A DNA stretch of 5,603 nucleotides from Bacteroidales bacterium. GTDB lineage: Bacteria > Bacteroidota > Bacteroidia > Bacteroidales > UBA932. The notes beneath the pieces were generated by a model. The model saw only the letters and a list, made by a program, of their open reading frames with translations, was not told the DNA's origin and made no database searches. Of the stretch, positions 1 to 5,603 are shown piece by piece. Each line of letters starts with the position of its first letter. The first letter of the stretch is position 1. The position numbers and the translations under genes were made by a program. The DNA is taken from NCBI GenBank assembly GCA_024402115.1, contig JAKSJQ010000075.1, positions 1-5,603 of the forward strand. Reading direction: 5' to 3'.

Positions 1-757
1 CACCGCCGAGGTCAACGAATACACCGTAAGAGGTGATGTTCTTGACAGTACCCTCAAGTACCTGGCCCTTCTCGAGCTTGCCGATGATCTCGCTCTTCTG
101 CTGCTCGAGTTCTGCCTCGATGAGAGCCTTATGAGATACGACGATATTGCGGAACTCCTGGTTGATCTTGACGATCTTGAAGTCCATGGTAGTATCGACG
201 AACTGATCGTAGTCGCGGATAGGCTTGATGTCGATCTGGCTTCCAGGAAGGAATGCCTCTACACCAAACACGTCAACGATCATACCACCCTTAGTGCGAG
301 TCTTGACATAACCCTTGACGATTTCGTTATTGTTGAATGCAGCATTGACCTGATCCCAAGAGCGGAGCTGACGAGCCTTCTTGTGTGAAAGCACGAGCTG
401 ACCCTTGCGGTCCTCAGTGTTCTCTACGAGTACCTCAACCTTGTCACCAACCTTGAGGTCTGGGTTGTAACGGAACTCAGGAGCCATGATGACACCCTCG
501 CTCTTGTAACCGATGTTGACGATGACCTCTCTCTTGCTGATTGATGAAACGACGCCCTCGATGACCTCGTTCTCAACAACCTTTGAAAGGGTCTGATCGT
601 ACTGTGCGGCGATCTCTGACTTGTCAGCGCCGTACACGTCTTCGTTCTCAAATGCATCCCAGTCGAAATTCTCTGGGGCAACTGAGGCGTTGAGGACTGC
701 CTTTGGAGCCTCAACTGCAGGAGTTTCCTCTGCTGCGATGTTCTTGTTTTCTTCCAT
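1..757 (-). CDS. rpsA: 30S ribosomal protein S1, N-terminal part (cut by left window edge)
   Basis: S1 binds mRNA through repeated OB-fold S1 domains and helps load it on the 30S subunit. The frame read from the ATG at 757 stays open for 252 codons to the window edge, so the C-terminal half is missing; Bacteroidetes S1 is usually near 600 residues. Residues 1-60 are an acidic, low-complexity tail. A first S1 domain spans about 65-126 (EGVVSSISKREVIVNIGYKS onward). A second spans about 145-210 (VKGYVKTRTKGGMIVDVFG onward). A third starts near 229 with the classic segment GTVKNITSYGVFVDLGG. The start is well supported: the next codons give the MEENKN opening typical of Bacteroidales S1, and there is no Shine-Dalgarno sequence before it, as is usual in this phylum. 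It lies downstream of corA on the same strand but has its own promoter. The product identity is firm; only the 3' end is unseen. Confidence 0.97.
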   Translation of the reverse strand, partial: MEENKNIAAEETPAVEAPKAVLNASVAPENFDWDAFENEDVYGADKSEIAAQYDQTLSKVVENEVIEGVVSSISKREVIVNIGYKSEGVIMAPEFRYNPDLKVGDKVEVLVENTEDRKGQLVLSHKKARQLRSWDQVNAAFNNNEIVKGYVKTRTKGGMIVDVFGVEAFLPGSQIDIKPIRDYDQFVDTTMDFKIVKINQEFRNIVVSHKALIEAELEQQKSEIIGKLEKGQVLEGTVKNITSYGVFVDLGG

Positions 758-840
758 AGTAAATTGTTGATCTTAACTAGTGGGTTGTACTTTATGTCTT
801 ATGCCTCGGGAGATACAAAAAAGCGCACCTCTCCGAAAGG
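758..840 (-). promoter_or_regulatory. rpsA 5' leader, with a possible alternative hairpin
   Basis: If transcription starts a few bases past the -7 element, the rpsA leader is about 80 nt long. Just before the start codon it is A/T-rich and has no Shine-Dalgarno motif. In the transcript, GGAGA (834 to 830) can pair with UCUCC (813 to 809) across a 16-nt loop that contains the U-run. This pairing excludes the full terminator-type hairpin at 823-845. The pairing is seen in the sequence; any regulatory role is inference. S1 is autogenously controlled through its leader in Escherichia coli, but with a different structure, so this is only suggestive. Confidence 0.3.
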
Positions 841-845
841 CGCGC
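817..845 (-). terminator. Rho-independent terminator downstream of corA
   Basis: Read on the minus strand, an inverted repeat at 845-823 begins GCGCGCCT and ends AGGTGCGC. It forms a stem of about 8 bp (one G-U pair) that can extend inward around a CGG loop, and it is followed directly by six T residues (822-817). It lies 48 bp past the corA stop. No T-run follows the hairpin on the plus strand, so it would act in the minus direction only. Its first base is the last base of the rpsA -7 box, so terminator and promoter abut. Confidence 0.75.
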
Positions 846-875
846 AAAATTATGTATAAATTCCGAGAAATCAAA
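845..875 (-). promoter_or_regulatory. Bacteroidetes-type sigma-ABfr promoter for rpsA
   Basis: On the minus strand TTTG (875-872) is followed by exactly 19 bp and then TAATTTTG (852-845). This is a full match to the Bacteroidetes primary-sigma consensus of a -33 TTTG and a -7 TAnnTTTG with about 19-21 bp between. Transcription would start near 838-842, giving a leader of about 80 nt before the rpsA ATG at 757. The promoter begins within about 20 bp of the corA stop. It gives rpsA independent, presumably strong, expression. Confidence 0.8.
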
Positions 876-892
876 TAGTAATGCTCAAATAA

Positions 893-1846
893 TCAGAGCA
901 TTTTCTTGATTCTGAAGATGAGGTAGATCACGACCACCGGAACGATCATCAGGAAAGCGATCAGCGGTATGGAGAGCCATGGCCTGACCTCAAGGACATC
1001 ACCGAACACGTTCATTCCGAAGAAACCGGTGACGAGGGTTGGAGGCATGAGCAGAAGGGACACGACCGTGAACACCTTCATAATCTTGTTCTGGTCGAGG
1101 TTAATAAGACCGAGGACAGTGTTCTGGAGGTACTCGAGACGCTCGAAGCTGAAGTTGGTATGGTTGATAAGTGAAGATATATCCTTCAGGAGGACGTTCA
1201 TCTTTGTCTGGTATTCCCTCGGATACTTGTTGCTCTTGAGCACGCTGCTTATCACTCTCTGCTTGTCGACTATGTTCTCGCGGACGAGCATGGTGTTCTC
1301 CTGCAGCTGGTTGATGTCGAGGAGGAACTCCTCATTGACATCTTCACCGAGATTTATCTTCTTGCTGAACTGAGCGATCTCCTTACTCATGAGCTCGATC
1401 ATGTCGGCATCGAGGTCGACACGCTGCTCGAGGATGCTGACGAACACGAGATAGCCGTTGGCATAGTTCCTAGGGAACGCCTGGAGACGCCTCTGGAGAT
1501 CCACGAAGCTCCTGAGCGGAACCTCACGTATAGTCGTGAGGATACTGTCGCAGATGATAAAGGAAACAGTCTCCATCGAATACTCGTCGGGACCCGGAAT
1601 GACGAAGTTGGTATTGGCGAAGATTGCCTTGTCGTTCTCGAAGAATCGTGATGAACTCTCGATCTCCTCAGCCTGCGCACGGCTCTGGATGGTAGTGCCG
1701 AGGAAAGACTCGGTCGCACGCTTTTCGTCTCCGCTCGGTGCGAAGAGATCGATCCATACTACATCGGATTTCTGGAGTTCCTGGAAGAGGGACTCCGACT
1801 GGGATACCAATACCTGGCCGTTTGATTTGTAGAAAATCTCTATCAT
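893..1846 (-). CDS. corA: CorA-family magnesium/divalent cation transporter
   Basis: This 317-residue protein belongs to the CorA family of pentameric Mg2+ channels (also Co2+ and Ni2+) in the inner membrane. A long soluble N-terminal domain (about 1-250) ends in a charged helical stretch (about 145-255) expected to form the stalk helix. TM1 covers about 257-276 and ends at the signature GMN tripeptide (277-279, context GFFGMNVFG), which forms the selectivity filter. A short periplasmic loop (about 280-290) has acidic residues D282 and E285. TM2 covers about 291-312, and the C-terminus is basic (FRIKKML), placing it in the cytoplasm. The length fits the family (about 315-350). The start at 1846 has an AGGA at 1854-1851 with close spacing, unusual here because most neighbours lack such a motif. 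It has its own promoter and a probable terminator. The exact ion preference cannot be read from the sequence. Confidence 0.95.
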   Translation of the reverse strand: MIEIFYKSNGQVLVSQSESLFQELQKSDVVWIDLFAPSGDEKRATESFLGTTIQSRAQAEEIESSSRFFENDKAIFANTNFVIPGPDEYSMETVSFIICDSILTTIREVPLRSFVDLQRRLQAFPRNYANGYLVFVSILEQRVDLDADMIELMSKEIAQFSKKINLGEDVNEEFLLDINQLQENTMLVRENIVDKQRVISSVLKSNKYPREYQTKMNVLLKDISSLINHTNFSFERLEYLQNTVLGLINLDQNKIMKVFTVVSLLLMPPTLVTGFFGMNVFGDVLEVRPWLSIPLIAFLMIVPVVVIYLIFRIKKML

Positions 1847-1919
1847 AGCATCCTGCTTTTCGCCGGCCCAGTCGCCGGAAGGGTTAGACTTCAGTATGCG
1901 GCCTATCTTCGATAGAAAG
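1847..1919 (-). promoter_or_regulatory. corA 5' leader with two hairpins and a two-codon upstream frame
   Basis: The leader predicted from the promoter is about 70 nt. At its 5' end CTATC-GAA-GATAG (1915-1903) makes a tight 5-bp hairpin with a GAA triloop. A second hairpin, CCGGC-GACTGG-GCCGG (1878-1863), lies closer to the gene. Immediately before the start, ATG-CTA-TGA (1851-1843) is a two-codon frame whose stop overlaps the corA ATG. The hairpins and frame are seen directly; protection of the 5' end, Mg2+ sensing or translational coupling are only possible roles. I recognise no known riboswitch class. Confidence 0.35.
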
Positions 1920-1923
1920 CGTG

Positions 1924-1954
1924 CAAAAGTAGGTACTTTATTTCAAAAAACAAA
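1924..1954 (-). promoter_or_regulatory. Bacteroidetes-type sigma-ABfr promoter for corA
   Basis: On the minus strand TTTG (1954-1951) is separated by exactly 19 bp from TACTTTTG (1931-1924), a complete match to the Bacteroidetes TTTG/TAnnTTTG consensus. Predicted transcription starts near 1917-1920, leaving about 70 nt of leader. The -33 element lies only 4 bp past the recR stop codon. I see no terminator hairpin between recR and this promoter, so readthrough from recR into corA remains possible. Confidence 0.8.
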
Positions 1955-1958
1955 CTTT

Positions 1959-2576
1959 TTACGGTCTGAAAGGCTGACGGTTCGCAATTGAACGCCCAAG
2001 TGTCAGGCTGTCAGCATATTCTATGTCGTCTCCGAAGCCCAGTCCGCGGGCCAGTGAGGTCACCTTTACGCCCAAAGGGGATATCTGTCTGAAGATGTAG
2101 AAGGCTGTGGTCTCGCCCTCCACGTCCCCGCTCAGGGCGAATATCACCTCAGTCCCCTCCTCTGCCTCCCTGAGCCTTGCCACGAGATCGTTCACGGTGA
2201 GGTCCGACGGTCCGATTCCGTTTATCGGGGAGATTATTCCGCCGAGCACATGGTAGACCCCGTGATACTGGCCCGTGGCCTCGATGCTCATCACGTCCCT
2301 CACGTCCTCAACCACGCAGATTGTGTTCTTGTCTCGAGAGTGGTCCGAACAAATCGAACAAATATCCTCATCAGAAATCATGCGGCATGTGCGGCAATAA
2401 CGAACATTGTCTCTGAGCTTGTCGATGGACGCCGTGAAATGATGGACGTTCTCCTGCGGCTGACGCAGAAGGTGGAGCGCAAGCCTGAGCGCGCTCTTGC
2501 GGCCGACGCCAGGAAGCGAGTTGATCGCATCCACGGCATCTTCCAGAAGTTTCGACGGATATTTTTCCTTGTACAT
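1959..2576 (-). CDS. recR: Recombination mediator protein RecR
   Basis: RecR works with RecO (and RecF) to load RecA on SSB-coated single-stranded DNA at gaps and stalled forks; it forms a ring clamp in the cytoplasm. With the start at 2576 it has 205 residues, normal for RecR. A helix-hairpin-helix DNA-binding segment (INSLPGVGRKSALRLALHLL) spans about 18-37. A C4 zinc finger follows with C61-x2-C64 and C73-x2-C76. A Toprim domain runs from about residue 85 (TICVVEDVRDVMSIEATGQY) to near 180. The C-terminus, LGRSIANRQPF, is typical. The frame is open upstream to 2960, but that extension would run antisense through the divergent glycosyltransferase and has no RecR-like sequence. An ATG at 2597 (212 residues) is the only plausible alternative. 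I prefer 2576 because MYKEKYPSKLLEDAV aligns with the usual RecR N-terminus. corA lies downstream with a separate promoter. Confidence 0.95.
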   Translation of the reverse strand: MYKEKYPSKLLEDAVDAINSLPGVGRKSALRLALHLLRQPQENVHHFTASIDKLRDNVRYCRTCRMISDEDICSICSDHSRDKNTICVVEDVRDVMSIEATGQYHGVYHVLGGIISPINGIGPSDLTVNDLVARLREAEEGTEVIFALSGDVEGETTAFYIFRQISPLGVKVTSLARGLGFGDDIEYADSLTLGRSIANRQPFRP

Positions 2577-2666
2577 AACTGAACGCAATTTAGTCATAAT
2601 TCCGCACAAATCAATCGTGAAATCGGGATATTTGTGCCATATTTGCAGTGAATAACAACGCATGAC
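2577..2666. promoter_or_regulatory. Divergent intergenic region between recR and the glycosyltransferase gene
   Basis: This 90-bp A/T-rich gap must hold the promoters for both divergent genes. On the plus strand two near-matches to TAnnTTTG occur, at 2627-2634 (GATATTTG) and 2638-2645 (CATATTTG). On the minus strand TTGATTTG lies at 2614-2607. Each misses one conserved base and none has a TTTG at 19-21 bp upstream, so these are much weaker candidates than the rpsA and corA promoters. No operator repeat or RNA structure stood out. Confidence 0.35.
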
Positions 2667-3392
2667 ATGGATAGGAAAGCAGTCATCATCCCGACATACA
2701 ACGAAAAAGAGAACATCGAGAAGATCATCCGTGCGGTTTTCGCGCTCGAGGGTGACTTCAACGTGCTCGTAATAGAGGACGGCTCCCCTGACGGTACGGC
2801 GGCCATAGTGAAGAGACTGCAGGCAGAGTTCCCTGAAAAGCTCTTCATGATCGAAAGAACGGGCAAGCTCGGCCTCGGCACAGCGTACCTCACCGGATTC
2901 AAATGGGCCGTAAAGAACGGGTATGACTACATCTTCGAGATGGATGCCGACTTCTCGCACAACCCAAACGACCTTCCGCGCCTGTACGACGCATGCGCAA
3001 ACGGAGGTGCTGACCTTGCGATCGGCTCGCGCTACTGCAACGGCATCAGCGTCATCAACTGGCCTATCGGCAGGGTGATCATGTCCTACTATGCGTCCGT
3101 ATATGTGCGCACCGTGCTCGGAATGAAGGTATATGACACCACGGCCGGATTCAAGTGCTACAGAAGGAAGGTCCTCGAGACCATTGACCTCGACGACGTG
3201 AGGATGAAGGGATACGGATTCCAGATCGAGATGAAGTACACCACCTACAAGCTCGGATTCAAGGTCAAGGAGGTCCCTATCATTTTCGTCGACAGGACTG
3301 AGGGCACCTCAAAGATGTCCAGCAGCATATTCGGGGAAGCCTTCTGGGGCGTCCTCGGACTGAAGTTCAGAAAATTCAGGAGAAGACCCTAA
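2667..3392 (+). CDS. Family 2 glycosyltransferase, polyprenyl-phosphate mannose synthase (DPM1) type
   Basis: This 241-residue protein resembles dolichyl/polyprenyl-phosphate mannosyltransferases, which move a sugar from a nucleotide donor (classically GDP-mannose) to a polyprenyl phosphate on the cytoplasmic face of the membrane. Visible GT-A features, in order: PTYNE (9-13), EDGSPDGT (37-44) for nucleotide binding, KLGLGTAY (67-74), the metal-binding DAD (93-95, context MDADFSHNP), GSRY (120-123), TTAGFKCY (158-165), GYGFQIEM (182-189) and DRTEGTSKM (209-217). The protein ends soon after with a basic tail (KFRKFRRRP) and has no transmembrane helix, like the short soluble DPM1 form; the tail may help membrane contact. 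It is the only plus-strand gene in the window. Its stop overlaps the stop of convergent tex. Fold and family are firm; the actual sugar and lipid are inferred. It probably feeds lipid-linked sugars into glycan or protein glycosylation. Confidence 0.9.
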   Translation: MDRKAVIIPTYNEKENIEKIIRAVFALEGDFNVLVIEDGSPDGTAAIVKRLQAEFPEKLFMIERTGKLGLGTAYLTGFKWAVKNGYDYIFEMDADFSHNPNDLPRLYDACANGGADLAIGSRYCNGISVINWPIGRVIMSYYASVYVRTVLGMKVYDTTAGFKCYRRKVLETIDLDDVRMKGYGFQIEMKYTTYKLGFKVKEVPIIFVDRTEGTSKMSSSIFGEAFWGVLGLKFRKFRRRP

Positions 3393-5539
3393 GCCTTCTT
3401 CAGAAGCCTCAGGCCTATCCTGTTCCTGTCCAGATCAAGAGAAACGACGGTAACCATCACATGCTGTCTGAGCTTGAGAAGCTTGGACGGGTCGGCCATT
3501 CCCTTCACTCCCATGTTCGAAGCATGGATGAGGCCGTTGTCATGGATTCCTATGTCCACGAAGGCGCCGAACGCGGTGATGTTGGTCACAATGCCTGGAA
3601 GTTCCATACCCACATGGAGGTCATCTATGCTGTGCACATCCTCGGAGAACTCGAACTCCTGCGCAGCCTCGCGAGGGTCGCGGCCCGGCTTCGCAAGCTC
3701 CTTGAGTATGTCATCTATGGTAGGAAGGCCGAACTCCCCTTCCACGTAGTCCGCAGGTTTGATCTTGGAGATGAGTTCGACGTTGCCGACCAGCTGGGCC
3801 GTGCTGACGCCGAGGTCCTTTGCCATTCGGCTTACGATGTGATAGGCCTCAGGATGGACAGCCGAGTTATCCAGCGGGTTGGAGGCACCCGGGATGCGAA
3901 GGAAACCTGCGCACTGCTCGTACGCCTTGGCGCCGAGCCGCTTCACCTTGAGAAGTTCCTCCCTGGAAGAATACGCGCCGTTCTCTGTCCTATAGTCCAC
4001 GATGCTGCCAGCAAGTGACGGGCCTATTCCCGAGACATACTGGAGAAGGTATGGAGAAGCTGTATTGAGGTTCACTCCGACGCTGTTGACGCAGCTCTCC
4101 ACGGTATTGTCCAGCTTTTCCCTGAGAAGATTCTGATCCACGTCATGCTGATACTGTCCGACACCGAGAGACTTCGGATCAATTTTCACGAGTTCCGCCA
4201 GAGGATCCATCAGCCTGCGTCCTATGGATACGGCTCCCCTTACTGTCACGTCCTGATCAGGAAATTCCTCACGCGCAACCTCCGAAGCCGAGTAGATGGA
4301 AGCTCCGTCCTCGCTCACCGAGAACACGCGACAGCCTTCCGGCTTCGGCACCCTCTTCACGAACTCCTCTGTCTCGCGACCCGCGGTACCATTTCCGATG
4401 GCGATAACCTCTACCTTGTACTTGTCGATGAGCCCCGAAAGGGTCTGGATGGACTTTACCTTCTCGCTGACAGGAGGATGAGGGAAGATCACATCGTGGC
4501 AGAGCAGCTGGCCCTGCGCATCGAGACACACGACCTTGCAACCTGTCCTGAATCCCGGGTCGATTGCCATGAGCCTCTTCTGTCCGACCGGAGCTGCAAG
4601 AAGGAGCTGGCGGAGATTCTCTCCGAACACCTTGATGGACTCCACGTCAGCCTTCTCCTTGGCCACCTTGATGACCTCGTTGGAAATGGACGGTTCCAGC
4701 AGGCGCTTGTACGCATCGTCGATGGCTTCCCTGATCTGCTCTCCGAGCAGCTTGGACGGATATTTCCTGGCCTGACAGAAGTCGTAATATATCTTGTTGC
4801 CGCACTTTTCCGCGTCGGCATCTATCCTGAGTGACAGGAAACCCTCGTCAGCAGCCCTGAGCATCGCAAGAAGGCGATGAGGTGCTATATGGGCAAGAGA
4901 TTCACTGCAATTGAAGTATGAACGATATTTCTTAGCCTCCTGACTCGTAGAACCGGTCTTCGTGACCTTGGCCACGATGCGACGGGTCGAGAAGATTCCA
5001 CGCAGGGTCTCACGTACGGACGCAGTCTCGCTTATCCTCTCCGCAATGATGTCGCGGGCTCCTGCGAGCGCCTCATCCACCGTTTCGACCTTCTTCCCCT
5101 TGCCCGCGTATTTCGCAGCCTCGACGGAAGGATCAGACACAGAAATCGTATACATCTTGTCTGCGAGAGGCTCAAGCCCTGCCTCCTTGGCTGCCGTGGC
5201 GCGAGTCCTGCGCTTCGGCCTGTATGGCAGATATATGTCCTCAAGCTCACGTGAGTCCACTGTATTCTCTATGCGGCCACGGAGAGTATCATCCAATGCG
5301 CCCGCAGCCTCGATGGCGGCAAGCACTGTCTCCTTCCTTTTCTCCATCTCGGCGAATACGTCGACCCAATGCCTAATCTCAGCGACCTCGACGTCGTCGA
5401 GACCACCGGTCTTTTCCTTGCGGTATCTGCTGATGAACGGGATGGTGGCGCCTTCGGCTATGAGCTGTTCGCAATTCTCGACCTGCCAGTCCCTGCATCC
5501 GAGCTTGGATGCGATCTCCTTGATGTAGATTTCCTTCAT
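3389..5539 (-). CDS. tex: Tex family RNA-binding transcription accessory protein
   Basis: Tex is a conserved cytoplasmic nucleic-acid-binding protein related to eukaryotic Spt6, linked to transcription and RNA metabolism; its exact bacterial role is not settled. This copy has 716 residues, within the family range (about 700-790). The N-terminal helical Tex region includes PFISRYRKEKTGGLDD (34-49) and YLPYRPKRRTRATAAKEAGLEPLAD (103-127). A YqgF/RuvC-like domain starts at LMAIDPGFRTG (323-333) and includes IAIGNGTAGRET (379-390) and VSEDGASIYSASEVAREEFP (408-427). A conserved stretch RGAVSIGRRLMDPLAELVKIDP follows (434-455). Helix-hairpin-helix repeats occupy about 490-550 (SGIGPSLAGSIVDYR; VKRLGAKAYEQCAGFLRI). 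The C-terminal S1 domain (about 644-713) carries GIVTNITAFGAFVDIGIHDNGLIHASNM. The frame is intact from end to end. The ATG at 5539 has no Shine-Dalgarno motif and lies 5 bp after the stop of an upstream gene, suggesting co-transcription. The 3' end overlaps the convergent glycosyltransferase stop. Confidence 0.96.
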   Translation of the reverse strand: MKEIYIKEIASKLGCRDWQVENCEQLIAEGATIPFISRYRKEKTGGLDDVEVAEIRHWVDVFAEMEKRKETVLAAIEAAGALDDTLRGRIENTVDSRELEDIYLPYRPKRRTRATAAKEAGLEPLADKMYTISVSDPSVEAAKYAGKGKKVETVDEALAGARDIIAERISETASVRETLRGIFSTRRIVAKVTKTGSTSQEAKKYRSYFNCSESLAHIAPHRLLAMLRAADEGFLSLRIDADAEKCGNKIYYDFCQARKYPSKLLGEQIREAIDDAYKRLLEPSISNEVIKVAKEKADVESIKVFGENLRQLLLAAPVGQKRLMAIDPGFRTGCKVVCLDAQGQLLCHDVIFPHPPVSEKVKSIQTLSGLIDKYKVEVIAIGNGTAGRETEEFVKRVPKPEGCRVFSVSEDGASIYSASEVAREEFPDQDVTVRGAVSIGRRLMDPLAELVKIDPKSLGVGQYQHDVDQNLLREKLDNTVESCVNSVGVNLNTASPYLLQYVSGIGPSLAGSIVDYRTENGAYSSREELLKVKRLGAKAYEQCAGFLRIPGASNPLDNSAVHPEAYHIVSRMAKDLGVSTAQLVGNVELISKIKPADYVEGEFGLPTIDDILKELAKPGRDPREAAQEFEFSEDVHSIDDLHVGMELPGIVTNITAFGAFVDIGIHDNGLIHASNMGVKGMADPSKLLKLRQHVMVTVVSLDLDRNRIGLRLLKKA

Positions 5540-5544
5540 ATCGT

Positions 5545-5603
5545 CTATTCGTGGGAGACGGCTTTCAGCTGAGCACGATAGGCGGAGAAGATCTTAGACT
5601 TGG
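5545..5603 (-). CDS. C-terminal end of an unidentified gene upstream of tex (cut by right window edge)
   Basis: The last 18 codons of a minus-strand frame are visible, reading KSKIFSAYRAQLKAVSHE and then TAG at 5547-5545. The other two minus frames both hit stops within this stretch, so this is the only frame that can carry a gene in from the right. The stop is 5 bp before the tex ATG, the spacing expected within an operon. The fragment is basic and looks helical, but it is too short to name a family. It could also be a chance open stretch. Confidence 0.55.
   Translation of the reverse strand, partial: KSKIFSAYRAQLKAVSHE

Noticed and set aside
131..388. Plus-strand open frame of 85 codons at the left end
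   Set aside because: It is antisense to the S1 domains of rpsA; the acidic translation reflects rpsA codon usage.
969..1373. Plus-strand open frame of 134 codons antisense to corA
   Set aside because: It overlaps the CorA stalk and TM1/GMN region, which is clearly coded on the minus strand.
3340..3420. Small inverted repeats near the glycosyltransferase/tex junction (such as CTTC-TTCA-GAAG at about 3395-3406 and CTGAA/TTCAG at about 3361-3380)
   Set aside because: Stems are only 4-5 bp, lie within coding sequence, and are not followed by a T-run, so they do not qualify as terminators.
3461..4018. Plus-strand open frame of 185 codons antisense to the tex 3' half
   Set aside because: It is opposite the HhH and S1 regions of Tex, and the translation is not protein-like in any family I know.
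4145..4834. Long plus-strand open frame (229 codons) antisense to tex
   Set aside because: It lies fully inside the well-supported tex gene, its translation shows no recognisable domain, and it has no promoter or start context. It is a codon-usage shadow.
4962..5528. Plus-strand open frame of 188 codons antisense to the tex 5' part
   Set aside because: The translation is serine/arginine/alanine rich and low in complexity, as expected for the reverse reading of a coding sequence; tex accounts for the region.
1..5603. Mobile elements, CRISPR arrays, tRNA or rRNA genes, defence genes, or an unknown multi-gene system
   Set aside because: I saw no repeat arrays, transposase or integrase motifs, RNA gene signatures or clustered unknown genes; all complete coding regions belong to recognised housekeeping families.

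Overview
The window looks like ordinary chromosome from a member of the Bacteroidetes, most likely order Bacteroidales. Three things point there. The proteins read like Bacteroidales orthologues (S1, RecR, Tex, CorA). Most starts lack a Shine-Dalgarno sequence and sit in A/T-rich leaders. Two intergenic regions carry an exact match to the Bacteroidetes housekeeping promoter, TTTG-N19-TAnnTTTG. GC content appears moderate, roughly 50-55% by eye. Species cannot be assigned from this sequence alone.

Layout from left to right. Positions 1-757 (minus) hold the N-terminal 252 residues of ribosomal protein S1 (rpsA), cut by the left edge. Positions 758-892 hold the rpsA leader, its promoter, and a hairpin plus U-tract that probably terminates the upstream gene. 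Positions 893-1846 (minus) encode a CorA-family Mg2+/divalent-cation channel. Its own promoter and a short structured leader fill 1847-1954. Positions 1959-2576 (minus) encode the recombination mediator RecR. A 90-bp divergent intergenic region follows, then a plus-strand family 2 glycosyltransferase of the dolichyl/polyprenyl-phosphate mannose synthase type (2667-3392). Its stop codon overlaps the stop codon of the convergent tex gene (3389-5539, minus). Just upstream of tex, with a 5-bp gap, lie the last 18 codons of another minus-strand gene cut by the right edge.

The genes do not form one pathway. They are housekeeping functions: translation (S1), Mg2+ homeostasis (CorA), recombinational repair (RecR), lipid-linked sugar metabolism (glycosyltransferase) and RNA-binding transcription accessory (Tex). 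rpsA and corA each appear to have their own promoter. tex is probably co-transcribed with the gene to its right.

I found no mobile element, CRISPR array, tRNA, rRNA or unknown multi-gene system. The observations worth a second look are small regulatory ones: the terminator abutting the rpsA promoter, possible alternative leader pairings, the corA leader with a two-codon upstream frame, and the convergent stop overlap with no terminator between the genes.
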